Positions 25,292 through 32,595 are shown, counted from the stretch's first letter. The stretch: 64,000 bases of DNA from JACVCJ01 sp052437175 (GCA_052437175.1 JBQVOK010000001.1:372001-436000), one strand, 5' to 3'. Program-made: numbers and translations. Notes: generated by a model not told the origin, from the letters alone.

Positions 25292-25807
25292 ATGCAGGAG
25301 AGAGATAAGGAAGCTTTGTTCGCCGGCTGGATGAGGGAATATACCCCGCAGGTGTACGCCGTGGCGCGTAAGATGACGGGCAACCACCACGATGCCGATG
25401 ATATTGTGCAGAACGTGTTTGTGAAAGTGTGGCGGAATATGGACCGTTTCCGGAATGAAAGTAAACCCGGCACCTGGATATACCGCATCAGTGTGAACGA
25501 AAGCCTGAACTACCTGAACCGGAAGAAACGCTTCTCCTGGCTGCGTTTTTCTGACTTCGGCAGTGAAAAACCGGGCGTACCCGAAGTGGCCGATGAACAG
25601 AAGGCCGATTATTCGCAACTGGAAGCACACTTTGAAAAAGCCGTGCAAAGCCTGCCCGAAAAACAGAAAGCCGTATTCGTACTGCGGTTCTACGAAGAAA
25701 AATCGTACGAGGAAATGGAAGAAATTTTCGGCACCAGTGTAGGCGCGCTTAAAGCATCGTATCACCATGCCGTAAAAAAAATAGAAAAAATGATCGGCGG
25801 GGATTAA
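25292..25807 (+). CDS. RNA polymerase ECF sigma factor
   Basis: 171 residues. Sigma region 2 is seen in DADDIVQNVFVKVWRNMDRF and TWIYRISVNESLNYLNRKKR, region 4 in LPEKQKAVFVLRFYEEKSYE and the helix-turn-helix MEEIFGTSVGALKASYHHAVKKI. It would direct RNA polymerase to a stress regulon. The next two genes encode a single-span membrane protein and a Spy/CpxP-like exported protein, an arrangement like envelope-stress sigma operons. No promoter box of the housekeeping type is evident upstream, which would fit autoregulation. Confidence 0.93.
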   Translation: MQERDKEALFAGWMREYTPQVYAVARKMTGNHHDADDIVQNVFVKVWRNMDRFRNESKPGTWIYRISVNESLNYLNRKKRFSWLRFSDFGSEKPGVPEVADEQKADYSQLEAHFEKAVQSLPEKQKAVFVLRFYEEKSYEEMEEIFGTSVGALKASYHHAVKKIEKMIGGD

Positions 25808-25854
25808 ACCCGGCAACGAAATAAATGTCTTATCAATAACATACTCAACTTGCT

Positions 25855-26316
25855 ATGGACTTTGAAAATAAATACCGGCACCTGCGCAGCAACAAGGCCA
25901 ATATGCCCGAAGGCTACCTGGAAGAACTGCAGCAGAAGGTAAACCGTAAAAAAGAACTGAAAAAGGTGTCGCTTACCCCGTATATTGTGGGTACAGGCAT
26001 TGCGGCCATGCTCATTATCGGGCTGTTCGTGGCCCTGCCCGGTAAGGAAAAACCGGCAGAAGTGGCCGTTGCCGATACCGTAAGCAGCGAAATGGCCGAC
26101 CAGTATGTACGTACCCTGATGGACGATGACAACCTGCTGGCCCAGAATACGGCGCCTGTTAAAAATACGCTGCCGGCCGACAGTCCCGCTACGGACCTGC
26201 GCATACCCACAGCCGTACAGCCTGCCACAGCTCCGGCCGACGTATTTGCCGACAGCAGCTTCAGTGAGGACGAGCTCTTTGAATACCTCCTGGAAGAAGG
26301 CTTTGAAGAAATTTAA
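25855..26316 (+). CDS. Single-span membrane protein, putative anti-sigma factor
   Basis: 153 residues. A short cytosolic N-terminus (DFENKYRHLRSNKANMPEGY) is followed by basic residues, one membrane segment at about 43-62, and an acidic, Ala/Pro-rich outer part ending in EDELFEYLLEEGFEEI. Its place directly after an ECF sigma gene and this topology (about 40 cytosolic residues, one span, outer domain) fit an anti-sigma factor that would hold the sigma factor at the membrane. No recognised anti-sigma motif is visible, so the role is inferred from context. Confidence 0.6.
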   Translation: MDFENKYRHLRSNKANMPEGYLEELQQKVNRKKELKKVSLTPYIVGTGIAAMLIIGLFVALPGKEKPAEVAVADTVSSEMADQYVRTLMDDDNLLAQNTAPVKNTLPADSPATDLRIPTAVQPATAPADVFADSSFSEDELFEYLLEEGFEEI

Positions 26317-26352
26317 TATGCAACAAACGCTCCCCATATAAAACAAGATAGA

Positions 26353-26895
26353 ATGAAACAGAAAATCGTAATGATCGCAATGGTACTGATGTTACCATTG
26401 GCCACTCTGATGGCACAGACACCCCAGGGCGAGGGCCCGGGCCGCGGAAAAGGTGAAAAATTCCGGGAAAAAGTGATCGAAATGCGTGTGAACTACGTAA
26501 AAGAGAACCTCGGGCTCAGCGACGCCCAGAACGATAAGTTTATCCCGGTATACAAGGATTATCTTCAGAAAGCGGCCGATCTTATCAAAGAATCCCGCGC
26601 AATTAAAAAAGAGCTGAAGGATAACTTTGAAATGAAATCTGACCAGGAACTGGAAACCCTGTTACAAAAACAGTACGATCAGGAACTGAAACAGCTGAAC
26701 CTGAAAAAAGAGGCCCAGGATGCCTACAAAAAGATCATCCCGCTGAAAAAGGTAGCCAAGCTGCAGCTGGTAGAAAAAGAATTTAACCGTACCATGCTCC
26801 GTAAAGCCGCCGAGCGTATGCGCAAACCCGGCGAGCCGCCTCATGCTCCCGCACCGCCCGCGCCACCGGCAGCACCACGCCAGGACGGAAAATAG
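26353..26895 (+). CDS. Spy/CpxP-like exported helical protein
   Basis: 180 residues. A signal peptide (cleavage near LMAQ) precedes a long, charged, mostly helical region with NLGLSDAQNDKFIPVYKDYL, resembling the LTxxQ repeats of Spy/CpxP periplasmic chaperones and zinc-resistance proteins, and a Pro/Ala-rich tail from ~158. It is the third gene after the ECF sigma factor and would be a plausible target and sensor of that system. Weak homology only; the assignment depends on composition and context. Confidence 0.65.
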   Translation: MKQKIVMIAMVLMLPLATLMAQTPQGEGPGRGKGEKFREKVIEMRVNYVKENLGLSDAQNDKFIPVYKDYLQKAADLIKESRAIKKELKDNFEMKSDQELETLLQKQYDQELKQLNLKKEAQDAYKKIIPLKKVAKLQLVEKEFNRTMLRKAAERMRKPGEPPHAPAPPAPPAAPRQDGK

Positions 26896-26913
26896 TACCG
26901 TTTGCTTAGACAG

Positions 26914-26954
26914 CCACCCGAATTTGTAAAGTTTGCAATTTTCGGGTGGTTTCT
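26914..26954 (+). terminator. Stem-loop terminator after the ECF operon
   Basis: CCACCCGAA (26914-26922) / TTCGGGTGG (26941-26949) with a short T-rich tail; weak T-run, so termination may be partial. Confidence 0.6.
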
Positions 26955-26969
26955 CTGACAATATTTCGG

Positions 26970-26977
26970 TAACTTTG
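26970..26977 (+). promoter_or_regulatory. -7 promoter box TAACTTTG of the candidate 6S-like RNA
   Basis: Exact TAnnTTTG match with no open reading frame downstream until 27308; a transcript starting about 6 bases later would end at the strong terminator at 27160-27194. Confidence 0.6.
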
Positions 26978-26982
26978 TCGTT

Positions 26983-27194
26983 ATACAGAGAAATGAGCGG
27001 AGTCTTGTAAAACCGAAAACGTACTCCGGCAAAAAGGAAAAGGCCTTCACCCGGCCATACTCCCGGCGCACCGGAAATACGCATTTCAGTTTTTCGTTAA
27101 AGATAAACTTTTTACAATTCAGCTTCCCTGGTTTCATAGTTTCTCGCTTACTTTTAACCATCCGTTTTGGTCCACCCCAAAACGGATTTTTTTT
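26983..27194 (+). ncRNA. Candidate 6S-like RNA (rod-shaped small RNA, ~212 nt)
   Basis: The 413-base gap between the Spy-like gene and the next gene holds a promoter box, ~180 non-coding bases and a strong terminator. The RNA can fold into one long interrupted hairpin: GAGAAA 26988-26993 with TTTCTC 27140-27145; TTGTAAAA 27005-27012 with TTTTACAA 27110-27117; CGAAAA 27014-27019 with TTTTCG 27091-27096; CGTA 27020-27023 with TACG 27078-27081; TCCGG 27025-27029 with CCGGA 27071-27075; apical GGCC/GGCC 27042-27056. Nested helices with internal bubbles are the architecture of 6S RNA, which mimics an open promoter and binds RNA polymerase. I infer the identity from shape only. Confidence 0.5.
27160..27194 (+). 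terminator. Strong intrinsic terminator of the candidate small RNA
   Basis: Perfect 11-base stem ATCCGTTTTGG / CCAAAACGGAT with a 6-base loop and eight T. Confidence 0.9.
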
Positions 27195-27284
27195 GTCCGG
27201 GCCTTTTGTAAACCTTACCGGGAGGGGAATGTATTAGTTTTTTGTTAAAGCCTCGGCGCCATTCGGCGGAACCGTTGTATTTTA

Positions 27285-27292
27285 TAGTTTTG
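27285..27292 (+). promoter_or_regulatory. -7 promoter box TAGTTTTG
   Basis: Exact TAnnTTTG match ending 15 bases before the ATG at 27308. Confidence 0.65.
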
Positions 27293-27307
27293 TAAAAAAG
27301 AATCCGC

Positions 27308-28108
27308 ATGAAACAGATCATTCTACTTCTTACCCCGGCCCTGCTCGCGGCAGGTACCCTAACCGCGCAGAAACCTCTGAAATCCAAAGCCGTTTTTTAC
27401 GAAGCCGTTACAGAGGACGATAATTATAAAATTCACCTGGTGGACGTGGTAGCGACCAAAAGCTATACCAAAATGAAGGTGCGTATACAGAACAAAACCA
27501 AGGATTTCCTGGTATTTAAACCTGCCGAGACCTTTATGACCCTGCCTGCCGGCGAACTGGCCGCTACAGCCAAACTGCTGCAGGTAAAACCCTTCGACAT
27601 CGAGAGCCGCGTGGTAGAAGTACTTTCCAGCGGACTGGTACACGATTTTAAATACCTGATCAAAGGTCTGTATCGTGTTCCTGCCGGCGGCAATGTAATG
27701 AGTGCCCCCGACTTCCTGTTGCCTGCCGCTACCAATTCCTTTACCGCCGGTCCCTTCGAGGTGATGTATTTCCCGCAGCACAGCTCCAAGGAAACACAGC
27801 TTACCGATGTATCGTTCCAGGTAACCTATAAAGGCACCAAGATCGGTATCTCCGACCATACCAAGGCCATCTGCCGTCTCGACAACGGGCAGGAGTTCAG
27901 CATTGTGAACGCCGGCGATAAATCGGAGCTGCTGTATCCCGGCGAATCGAAAAAATTCCGCCTCAAATGGACCATTCCGGCCAATATAGCCGATATGCAG
28001 TTTGCCAATATGACCATCATCTGGCGCGAAGCTTTCCGCGAAACGGAAGAGAAAAAGATGCCCGAACTTTCGTTCGATCTTAAATACAATCCGGCCGAAT
28101 CGAAATAA
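27308..28108 (+). CDS. Exported protein of unknown function
   Basis: 266 residues with a signal peptide (cleavage near TLTAQ). The mature part is rich in beta-strand patterns and has no cysteine pair or catalytic motif that I recognise. Passages such as IQNKTKDFLVFKPAETFM and KKFRLKWTIPANIADMQF suggest one or two immunoglobulin-like sandwiches. It stands alone between its own promoter box and a terminator at 28138-28175. Likely periplasmic or outer-membrane associated; no function assigned. Confidence 0.8.
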   Translation: MKQIILLLTPALLAAGTLTAQKPLKSKAVFYEAVTEDDNYKIHLVDVVATKSYTKMKVRIQNKTKDFLVFKPAETFMTLPAGELAATAKLLQVKPFDIESRVVEVLSSGLVHDFKYLIKGLYRVPAGGNVMSAPDFLLPAATNSFTAGPFEVMYFPQHSSKETQLTDVSFQVTYKGTKIGISDHTKAICRLDNGQEFSIVNAGDKSELLYPGESKKFRLKWTIPANIADMQFANMTIIWREAFRETEEKKMPELSFDLKYNPAESK

Positions 28109-28137
28109 GAAGCTTTTCTTTAAAACAACAGATATAT

Positions 28138-28175
28138 GAGGCTGTTTCGCTTAGCGCGGGACGGCCTCTTTTTTT
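28138..28175 (+). terminator. Intrinsic terminator
   Basis: GAGGC (28138-28142) / GCCTC (28164-28168) with further inner pairing and seven T; 30 bases after the unknown exported protein. Confidence 0.8.
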
Positions 28176-28198
28176 ATAGCTGACAGCCGGGAGCTATT

Positions 28199-28288
28199 AG
28201 TCCGTGGTCCGGAAGTCCGTGGTCCGGAGGTCTGTAGTCCGGAGGTCTGTAGTCCGGAGGTCTGTAGTCCGGAGGTCTGTAGTCCGGA
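28199..28288. repeat. Tandem array of six 15-bp units
   Basis: Two identical units agtccgtggtccgga followed by four identical units ggtctgtagtccgga, back to back without gaps. The array lies in the 239-base gap between two converging genes and is not translated. It is flanked on both sides by AGCTAT-rich sequence (about 28177-28198 and 28303-28340), a motif that recurs at 22031 and 32632. Confidence 0.95.
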
Positions 28289-28346
28289 GGCGGAGCGGGA
28301 TGTAAGCTATAAGCTATGAGCTATGAGTTGCAAGCTATGCGCTTTT

Positions 28347-29138
28347 TTACAGCATAGGGTGCTTGCGGGCGTAGCGTATGCGCAGCCATTCGCACAGCAG
28401 GGCAAAGCCCAGGGCTACGTACAGGTGCACTTTGGTAATGATCTCGAGGTGCAGGCCTTCAAAGACCAGGTAGGCACCGATAACCACCAGGAACGTAAGC
28501 GCAATGATCTTAATACCGGGGTAGCGTTCGATAAAGTCGCTCACGTATTTGGCAGCGAATACCATAAAGATCATCGAGGCCACTACGGCGGCGATCATAA
28601 TGCGCACATCGTTTACGAGTCCAACGGCACTCAGGATACTGTCAAAGGAGAAAATAAGGTCTATGAAGATGATCTGGGCAATGGTGCCGGGAATGGATGC
28701 GACCCGGGGTGTTTTGATAGGTTCGCCGGTTTCCGTTTTGGGCTCATCCTTGATCTTATGGTAGAGTTCGATACTGGTCTTTACAATGAGGAAAATACCC
28801 CCGAAGAGCAGGATCAGGTCCTTGCCGGATACGGGATGTCCGTTGGGATCGAAACCGCAGGAGGGGTCCAGGTTCACATGCGTGCCCGGGATATGGAAGG
28901 GCAGCTCGAACAGCGGGCATTTTAGACTTACGATCCAGCCGATGAGCATGAGCAGTAAAATGCGCATGAGCAGGGCAAAGGTAAGCCCGATGATACGTGT
29001 GGAGTTCTGCTTTTCTTTGGGCAGTTTGCCGGTAAGAATGGATATAAAAATGATATTATCCACCCCGAGGACGATCTCCATCAGGGTAAGCGTAAAAAAG
29101 CTCACCAGGGCATCCGTAGTGAAAAGTTCAGCCATCAT
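28347..29138 (-). CDS. TerC family integral membrane protein
   Basis: 263 residues with about seven to eight membrane segments. The N-terminus SFFTLTLMEIVLGVDNIIFI is the TerC signature, with acidic residues inside membrane helices (LGVDN; later FIDLIFSFDSILSAVGL). TerC proteins are linked to tellurite resistance and, in recent work on several bacteria, to manganese export during protein secretion. A central polar loop (~90-110) is longer than in short homologues. The gene follows the OmpH/Skp-like gene by 27 bases. Confidence 0.88.
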   Translation of the reverse strand: MMAELFTTDALVSFFTLTLMEIVLGVDNIIFISILTGKLPKEKQNSTRIIGLTFALLMRILLLMLIGWIVSLKCPLFELPFHIPGTHVNLDPSCGFDPNGHPVSGKDLILLFGGIFLIVKTSIELYHKIKDEPKTETGEPIKTPRVASIPGTIAQIIFIDLIFSFDSILSAVGLVNDVRIMIAAVVASMIFMVFAAKYVSDFIERYPGIKIIALTFLVVIGAYLVFEGLHLEIITKVHLYVALGFALLCEWLRIRYARKHPML

Positions 29139-29165
29139 CGTAACTATTCGCTCAGCGTATACAGA

Positions 29166-29801
29166 TTATTTATTCGCGGGGGTGGAAGCGGCCGGTGTTT
29201 CGGTGGCAGAAGGCTTATAACGGTCGTTCAGACGCTTGGTGGCATCGAGGGTGATGTCGAGCGTGGGATTATAGTACAGGGCCACGGGCAGGGTTTCGCC
29301 AACGGGGATCACGAAATCGGCTTTTTTCTCGATCGCGATCTCCTGGGCCACCTTTTTCAGGGAGTCGGTAATGGTGGTGGTCAGGGCCTGCTGGTCCAGC
29401 ATGGTCTCCTGCTGAAGTTCCTGCTGCATCTGCATCAGTTCGCCCTCGAGGCGCTGTATCTTTTCGATCAGCGGCTGCAGCTGGCGCTCGGTATCGGTAC
29501 GCTGACGTACTTCCAGTTCGCGCATGGCGGCCGTATAGGCGCCCTGTTTGGCCTGGAACTTCTGGGCTCTTTCATTGGCCTTGGCTTCCAGGAAGCGGCC
29601 TTTTTCTTCGGTGAGGAGATAATTCTGAGCCACACTGTCGATATTTACAAAGAGGTACTGGGCCGTTTCCGCCGTTTTAACGCCGGTAACCGGGTTTACG
29701 GTAACAGAAGAGCCTCCGTTCGCTTTAAAGTGTAAATAAAAGAGCACGCCAACACAGATCAGCAGTACAACGACCAGGGCAGTCAGGATGTTTTGTTTCA
29801 T
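29166..29801 (-). CDS. OmpH/Skp family periplasmic chaperone-like protein
   Basis: 211 residues. One N-terminal hydrophobic segment (LTALVVVLLICVGVLFYLHF) may act as signal or anchor. The core starts YLFVNIDSVAQNY, as in Skp/OmpH, followed by a long coiled coil (~60-150, EEKGRFLEAKANERAQKF...) and a C-terminal strand region with KADFVIPVGET. Skp-type proteins hold outer-membrane proteins in the periplasm. The start at 29801 is supported by an exact TACTTTTG box upstream; the longer frame would begin before the transcript. Confidence 0.85.
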   Translation of the reverse strand: MKQNILTALVVVLLICVGVLFYLHFKANGGSSVTVNPVTGVKTAETAQYLFVNIDSVAQNYLLTEEKGRFLEAKANERAQKFQAKQGAYTAAMRELEVRQRTDTERQLQPLIEKIQRLEGELMQMQQELQQETMLDQQALTTTITDSLKKVAQEIAIEKKADFVIPVGETLPVALYYNPTLDITLDATKRLNDRYKPSATETPAASTPANK

Positions 29802-29825
29802 TTCTTCAGTTTCGAATATACGAGG

Positions 29826-29833
29826 CAAAAGTA
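29826..29833 (-). promoter_or_regulatory. -7 promoter box TACTTTTG (minus strand)
   Basis: Exact TAnnTTTG match, 24 bases before the OmpH/Skp-like start. Confidence 0.6.
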
Positions 29834-29898
29834 TACAATTCATTCGGGAATCGGGCAACTTTACTAAATTTCCCGTTGTTGTTTTAGATCATAAATAA

Positions 29899-29906
29899 TA
29901 TATTTG
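29899..29906 (+). promoter_or_regulatory. -7 promoter box TATATTTG of the THX gene
   Basis: Exact TAnnTTTG match, 32 bases before the ATG at 29939. Confidence 0.6.
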
Positions 29907-29938
29907 TTACTAATCAGTTAACTTAAACGACAAATTGT

Positions 29939-30190
29939 ATGGGAAAAGGAGACAAAAAATCCGCTAAAGGAAAGCGGGCGAGGGGGTCGTACGGTGTACG
30001 CAGACCCCGCAAGAAAGAAGCTCCCGCGGTTAAACCAGAACCTGCGATCAAAGAGCCGAAACCGAAGAAAGTGACGGAACCCAAAGCAGAAAAGCCCAAG
30101 GCGGAAAAACCGGCCAAGGCCGCTGCTGATAAACCGAAAAAAACAAGCACAGCCAAAAAGACCAAAGAGCCTAAAGACGCTGCAGAATAG
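29939..30190 (+). CDS. 30S ribosomal protein THX with long basic tail
   Basis: 83 residues. The first ~25 (MGKGDKKSAKGKRARGSYGV then RRPRKK) match the THX family found in the 30S subunit of Thermus and in Bacteroidota, where it sits in a pocket near the top of the head. The remaining ~58 residues are a low-complexity Lys/Pro/Ala/Glu tail with EPKAEKPKAEKP repeats, absent from the 26-residue Thermus protein and probably disordered. It has its own promoter box and a perfect terminator 3 bases after the stop. Confidence 0.85.
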   Translation: MGKGDKKSAKGKRARGSYGVRRPRKKEAPAVKPEPAIKEPKPKKVTEPKAEKPKAEKPAKAAADKPKKTSTAKKTKEPKDAAE

Positions 30191-30191
30191 C

Positions 30192-30230
30192 AAAAAGCCC
30201 CTTCGGAATACCGAGGGGGCTTTTCTTTTT
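30192..30230. terminator. Bidirectional terminator between THX and biotin carboxylase genes
   Basis: AAAAGCCCC-T-TCGG / CCGA-G-GGGGCTTTT stem with AATA loop; A-run on the left and T-run on the right, so it serves both converging genes. Confidence 0.9.
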
Positions 30231-31717
30231 CAGGTACGTTTGATCTGCCAGGCACTTTTGCCGCCGGGCAGCGGACTTTCGATCTGTGTGGCCCTGCGGA
30301 AGAAATAGCCGGCGCTGAGCGCAGCCGCTTCGTCCATGGCCGTATTACCCTGTGTACGCAGTACCTCGGGCGTAAAATATTTTTCTACGAATTTTGTGGT
30401 AAAGCTGGTATCGCGGAAGGCTTCGTGATCAATGGCGAATTTACAGAAACGTAACGTGGTCTCGATACCCCCGATGATGTAATTGTCGATGGCATCCAGG
30501 GTCTTTTCAATGGCCTGGTTACGGTCGGCCGCATGTACCACCAGTTTGGCGATCATGGGGTCGTAATACACCGGTATGTCCATCCCGCGCTCAAAACCGT
30601 CGTCCACGCGTATGCCTTCGCCTTCGGGAATGCGGTATTCGATCAGCCGGCCGATATCGGGCAGGAAGTTATTGGCCGGATCTTCGGCATACACACGTAC
30701 TTCGAGGGCATGGCCGTTTATTTTCAGGTCGTCCTGTGCAAAGGGCAGCGCTTCTCCCTGGGCCACCAGGATCTGCTGGCGCACCAGGTCCACCCCGCTG
30801 ATCATTTCCGTTACCGGGTGTTCCACCTGCAGGCGGGTATTCATTTCCAGGAAGTAGTAGCTGCGGTCGGCAGGATCGTAGATGAACTCCACCGTACCGG
30901 CCCCCGAATAATCGCAGGCGCGGGCCACGTTCACGGCATGGGCACCGATCTCGGCACGTTCGGCCGGTGTAAGCACACTGCTGGGCGCTTCTTCGATCAC
31001 TTTCTGGTGACGGCGCTGTATGGTGCATTCACGCTCGAACAGGTGCAGGTAATTACCGTGATTGTCGCACAGCACCTGCACTTCGATATGTTTACTTTCG
31101 GCAATGTATTTTTCCAGGAACACGCTGTCGTCGCCAAAGGCCGAACGGGCCTCGCTCTGGGCGCGCTGCAGGGCTTCGGCGAACTCGTCTTCCTTCCATA
31201 CCACACGCATACCTTTTCCGCCACCGCCGGCAGAAGCTTTAATGAGTATGGGAAAACCGATCTCTTTCCCTTTGGAAAGCGCTTCCTCGTAAGAGGCTAT
31301 GGCATAGTCGGTACCGGGTACCAGCGGAATTCCGAAAGCTTTTACGGCTTTTTTGGCCTTGATCTTGTCGCCCATGATCTCCATGCTTTCCGGCGAGGGA
31401 CCGATGAGCGTAATGCCTTCTTCTTTCAGGCGGCGGGCAAACTGCGCGTTCTCCGACAGGAAACCGTAGCCGGGATGTATGGCCTGGGCGCCCGTTTCTT
31501 TGGCCGCGGCAATGATCTTGTCCATTACCAGGTAACTTTGTGCCGAAGCCGGCGGACCGATAAACACAGCCTCGTCGGCCATTTTTACATGTTTGGCATT
31601 GCGGTCGGCTTCCGAAAAAACGGCCACGGTGGCAATGCCCATTTCACGGCAGGTACGCATTACCCGGCAGGCGATCTCCCCGCGGTTGGCGATCAGTATT
31701 TTTGAAAAAGAACTCAT
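30230..31717 (-). CDS. accC: Biotin carboxylase (acetyl-/acyl-CoA carboxylase subunit, AccC-like)
   Basis: 495 residues. Biotin carboxylase signatures: KILIANRGEIACRVMRTCRE at the N-terminus, ATP-grasp glycine loop KASAGGGGKGMR, EKYIAESKHIEVQ, ECTIQRRHQKVIEEAPS, and FLEMNTRLQVEHPVTE. The enzyme uses ATP and bicarbonate to carboxylate biotin. Length is about 45 residues more than E. coli AccC, as in Bacteroidota acyl-CoA carboxylases, so acetyl- or propionyl-CoA may be the final acceptor. No carboxyltransferase or BCCP gene is nearby. The ATG at 31717 (MSSFSKIL) is the natural start. Confidence 0.9.
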   Translation of the reverse strand: MSSFSKILIANRGEIACRVMRTCREMGIATVAVFSEADRNAKHVKMADEAVFIGPPASAQSYLVMDKIIAAAKETGAQAIHPGYGFLSENAQFARRLKEEGITLIGPSPESMEIMGDKIKAKKAVKAFGIPLVPGTDYAIASYEEALSKGKEIGFPILIKASAGGGGKGMRVVWKEDEFAEALQRAQSEARSAFGDDSVFLEKYIAESKHIEVQVLCDNHGNYLHLFERECTIQRRHQKVIEEAPSSVLTPAERAEIGAHAVNVARACDYSGAGTVEFIYDPADRSYYFLEMNTRLQVEHPVTEMISGVDLVRQQILVAQGEALPFAQDDLKINGHALEVRVYAEDPANNFLPDIGRLIEYRIPEGEGIRVDDGFERGMDIPVYYDPMIAKLVVHAADRNQAIEKTLDAIDNYIIGGIETTLRFCKFAIDHEAFRDTSFTTKFVEKYFTPEVLRTQGNTAMDEAAALSAGYFFRRATQIESPLPGGKSAWQIKRT

Positions 31718-31893
31718 AGCATTGTTCAATAAGGTGCAAAGGTTAATAAAATTTGGGGTTCCGGAAGCTTTTCCATCGTATTTTAGCAAGATATGTACTC
31801 GTACTTTCAGGTAGAGCGCTCACCTGAAAAGGTGAAAATAAAAATTTTCCTCCCCTTTTTCAGGGTTCTTATTTAAAATAATTCTAAATAATG

Positions 31894-31901
31894 TACTTTT
31901 G
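31894..31901 (+). promoter_or_regulatory. -7 promoter box TACTTTTG
   Basis: Exact TAnnTTTG match ending 8 bases before the ATG of the LuxR-type regulator. The 190-base gap before it also holds a small CACC/GGTG hairpin near 31821-31834 and otherwise nothing recognised. Confidence 0.65.
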
Positions 31902-31909
31902 ATGTCGTT

Positions 31910-32551
31910 ATGGTAAAAGAAATAGGCACAGACACCGTAGACCTGGTGATTGCAGAAGGCAATTTCCTTGTACGCCAGGGACTGCAGGCCATTTTTAAAG
32001 AAGAGGACGGTTTCAGCATTGTTGGGGAGACCGAGAATTACGACCAGATGCTGGAAATGGTATCGGTACGTAAGCCGGATGTACTCATTATCGGCATCAA
32101 TTTACAGAGTGAGTCCATTATTACCTACATACAGCAGGTGCGCATACTGCATCCCGAGGTAAAGATCCTGGTGATCGATATCAAGGAGGAGGTCTCGGAG
32201 ATCGTAAGCATCCTGAAAGTGGGCGTACAGGGCTATATCCTGAAGCAGTGCGACAAGGGCGAGATCATGGACGCCATGCGGGCCATCCTGCGTGGTTCCA
32301 ACTTCTTCTGCCACAATGTAATGAAACTCAATAAGACCCTCAGCGAACGTACGGTGACCCTTACCCAGCGCGAACTGCAGGTGCTGAACCTGATCTCGGA
32401 AGGCCTTACCAATAAAGAGATCGCTGACCGTATCTTTCTTTCGGACCATACGGTGGCCTCGCACCGCAAGAACCTGATGAAGAAGTTCGAAGCGACCAAT
32501 AATGTGGACCTGGTGATCAAAGCCATCAAGGAACGCATTATTTTCCCCTAA
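31910..32551 (+). CDS. LuxR/NarL-type response regulator with degenerate receiver domain
   Basis: 213 residues: receiver domain 1-~125 and LuxR helix-turn-helix at ~150-192 (LTQRELQVLNLISEGLTNKE then IADRIFLSDHTVASHRKNL). In the receiver the usual phospho-accepting Asp is replaced by Gly (PDVLIIGINL, G62), one of the two acidic pocket residues is lost (AEG at 15-17 instead of a DD pair), and the switch Thr/Ser is Asp (D90). The beta-5 Lys (K112) remains. Phosphorylation by a kinase is therefore unlikely. No kinase gene is adjacent. The DNA-binding part looks fully functional. Confidence 0.9.
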   Translation: MVKEIGTDTVDLVIAEGNFLVRQGLQAIFKEEDGFSIVGETENYDQMLEMVSVRKPDVLIIGINLQSESIITYIQQVRILHPEVKILVIDIKEEVSEIVSILKVGVQGYILKQCDKGEIMDAMRAILRGSNFFCHNVMKLNKTLSERTVTLTQRELQVLNLISEGLTNKEIADRIFLSDHTVASHRKNLMKKFEATNNVDLVIKAIKERIIFP

Positions 32552-32595
32552 ACACGGGTGTAAACTACCATCATAGATTAATTAAAAGAAACAGC

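Noticed and set aside
26983..27194. SRP (4.5S) RNA, tmRNA or RNase P RNA as identity of the small RNA
   Set aside because: No GGAA-type SRP apical domain, no tRNA-like ends or tag frame, and too short for tmRNA or RNase P RNA.
28199..28288. CRISPR-like array
   Set aside because: Units are contiguous 15-mers without spacers and no cas gene is near.
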